Shown one piece after another: positions 5,241 through 5,241 of a DNA stretch of 5,241 nucleotides. A model generated the notes under the pieces. That model saw nothing but the letters and a program-made list of their open reading frames with translations. It did not search any database and was not told the DNA's origin. The DNA lies in NCBI GenBank assembly GCA_937914815.1, contig CALDMI010000412.1, positions 1 to 5,241 of the forward strand. Reading direction: 5' to 3'. The stretch's first letter is position 1. Every line of letters begins with the position of its first letter. The position numbers were made by a program, and so were the translations under genes. This DNA comes from an uncultured Clostridia bacterium (GTDB lineage Bacteria > Bacillota > Clostridia > Oscillospirales > CAG-272).

Positions 5241-5241
5241 G

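Noticed and set aside
1..5241. CRISPR array, insertion sequence, tRNA or rRNA gene, phage or defence system
   Set aside because: No spaced direct repeats, terminal inverted repeats with a transposase, cloverleaf, rRNA core sequence or phage/defence motif was seen on either strand. The window is filled by one gene and its leader.

Overview
The window is almost entirely one gene. A single minus-strand reading frame starts with ATG at 4992 and stays open to the left edge. That gives 1664 codons with no stop, so the C-terminus lies outside the window. I translated it codon by codon on the complement. The 249 bases to its right (4993-5241) form its upstream control region. All plus-strand frames, and the other minus frames, are shadows of this gene.

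The product is a very large secreted, multidomain protein. Its centre is a heparinase II/III-type polysaccharide lyase: an (alpha/alpha) toroid followed by a beta-sandwich domain. In order, the protein has a signal peptide (1-32), a LamG/concanavalin-like domain A (about 35-249), a copper-amine-oxidase-N-terminal-like domain (about 259-384), the lyase toroid (about 405-749), the lyase beta domain (about 750-1085), a helical linker (about 1105-1190), LamG-like domain B (about 1201-1401), a helical region (about 1402-1512), a small beta-sandwich (about 1513-1603), and the start of a further helical segment (1604-1664, cut by the edge). Domains A and B are recognisably related to each other.

The organism is most likely a Gram-positive anaerobe of the class Clostridia (Bacillota), possibly an uncultured gut or rumen type. 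The reasons are the copper-amine-oxidase-N-like module, the giant multimodular extracellular enzyme style, the GAGGT ribosome-binding site and the A-rich leader. The ORF is GC-rich yet uses ATA for most isoleucines. This placement is inference; there is no taxonomic marker in the window.

Upstream, reading towards the gene, there is a weak terminator-like hairpin near the right edge, two candidate sigma-A type promoters (-10 boxes at 5180-5185 and 5106-5111), a GC-rich hairpin in the leader, and an A-rich, almost U-free stretch with repeated GCAAA units. A Shine-Dalgarno sequence and the ATG follow. An in-frame TAG two codons before the ATG fixes the start. No mobile element, CRISPR array, RNA gene or multi-gene system is visible. 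The points most worth following are the unusual architecture and the apparent loss of two metal-ligand histidines in the lyase beta domain.
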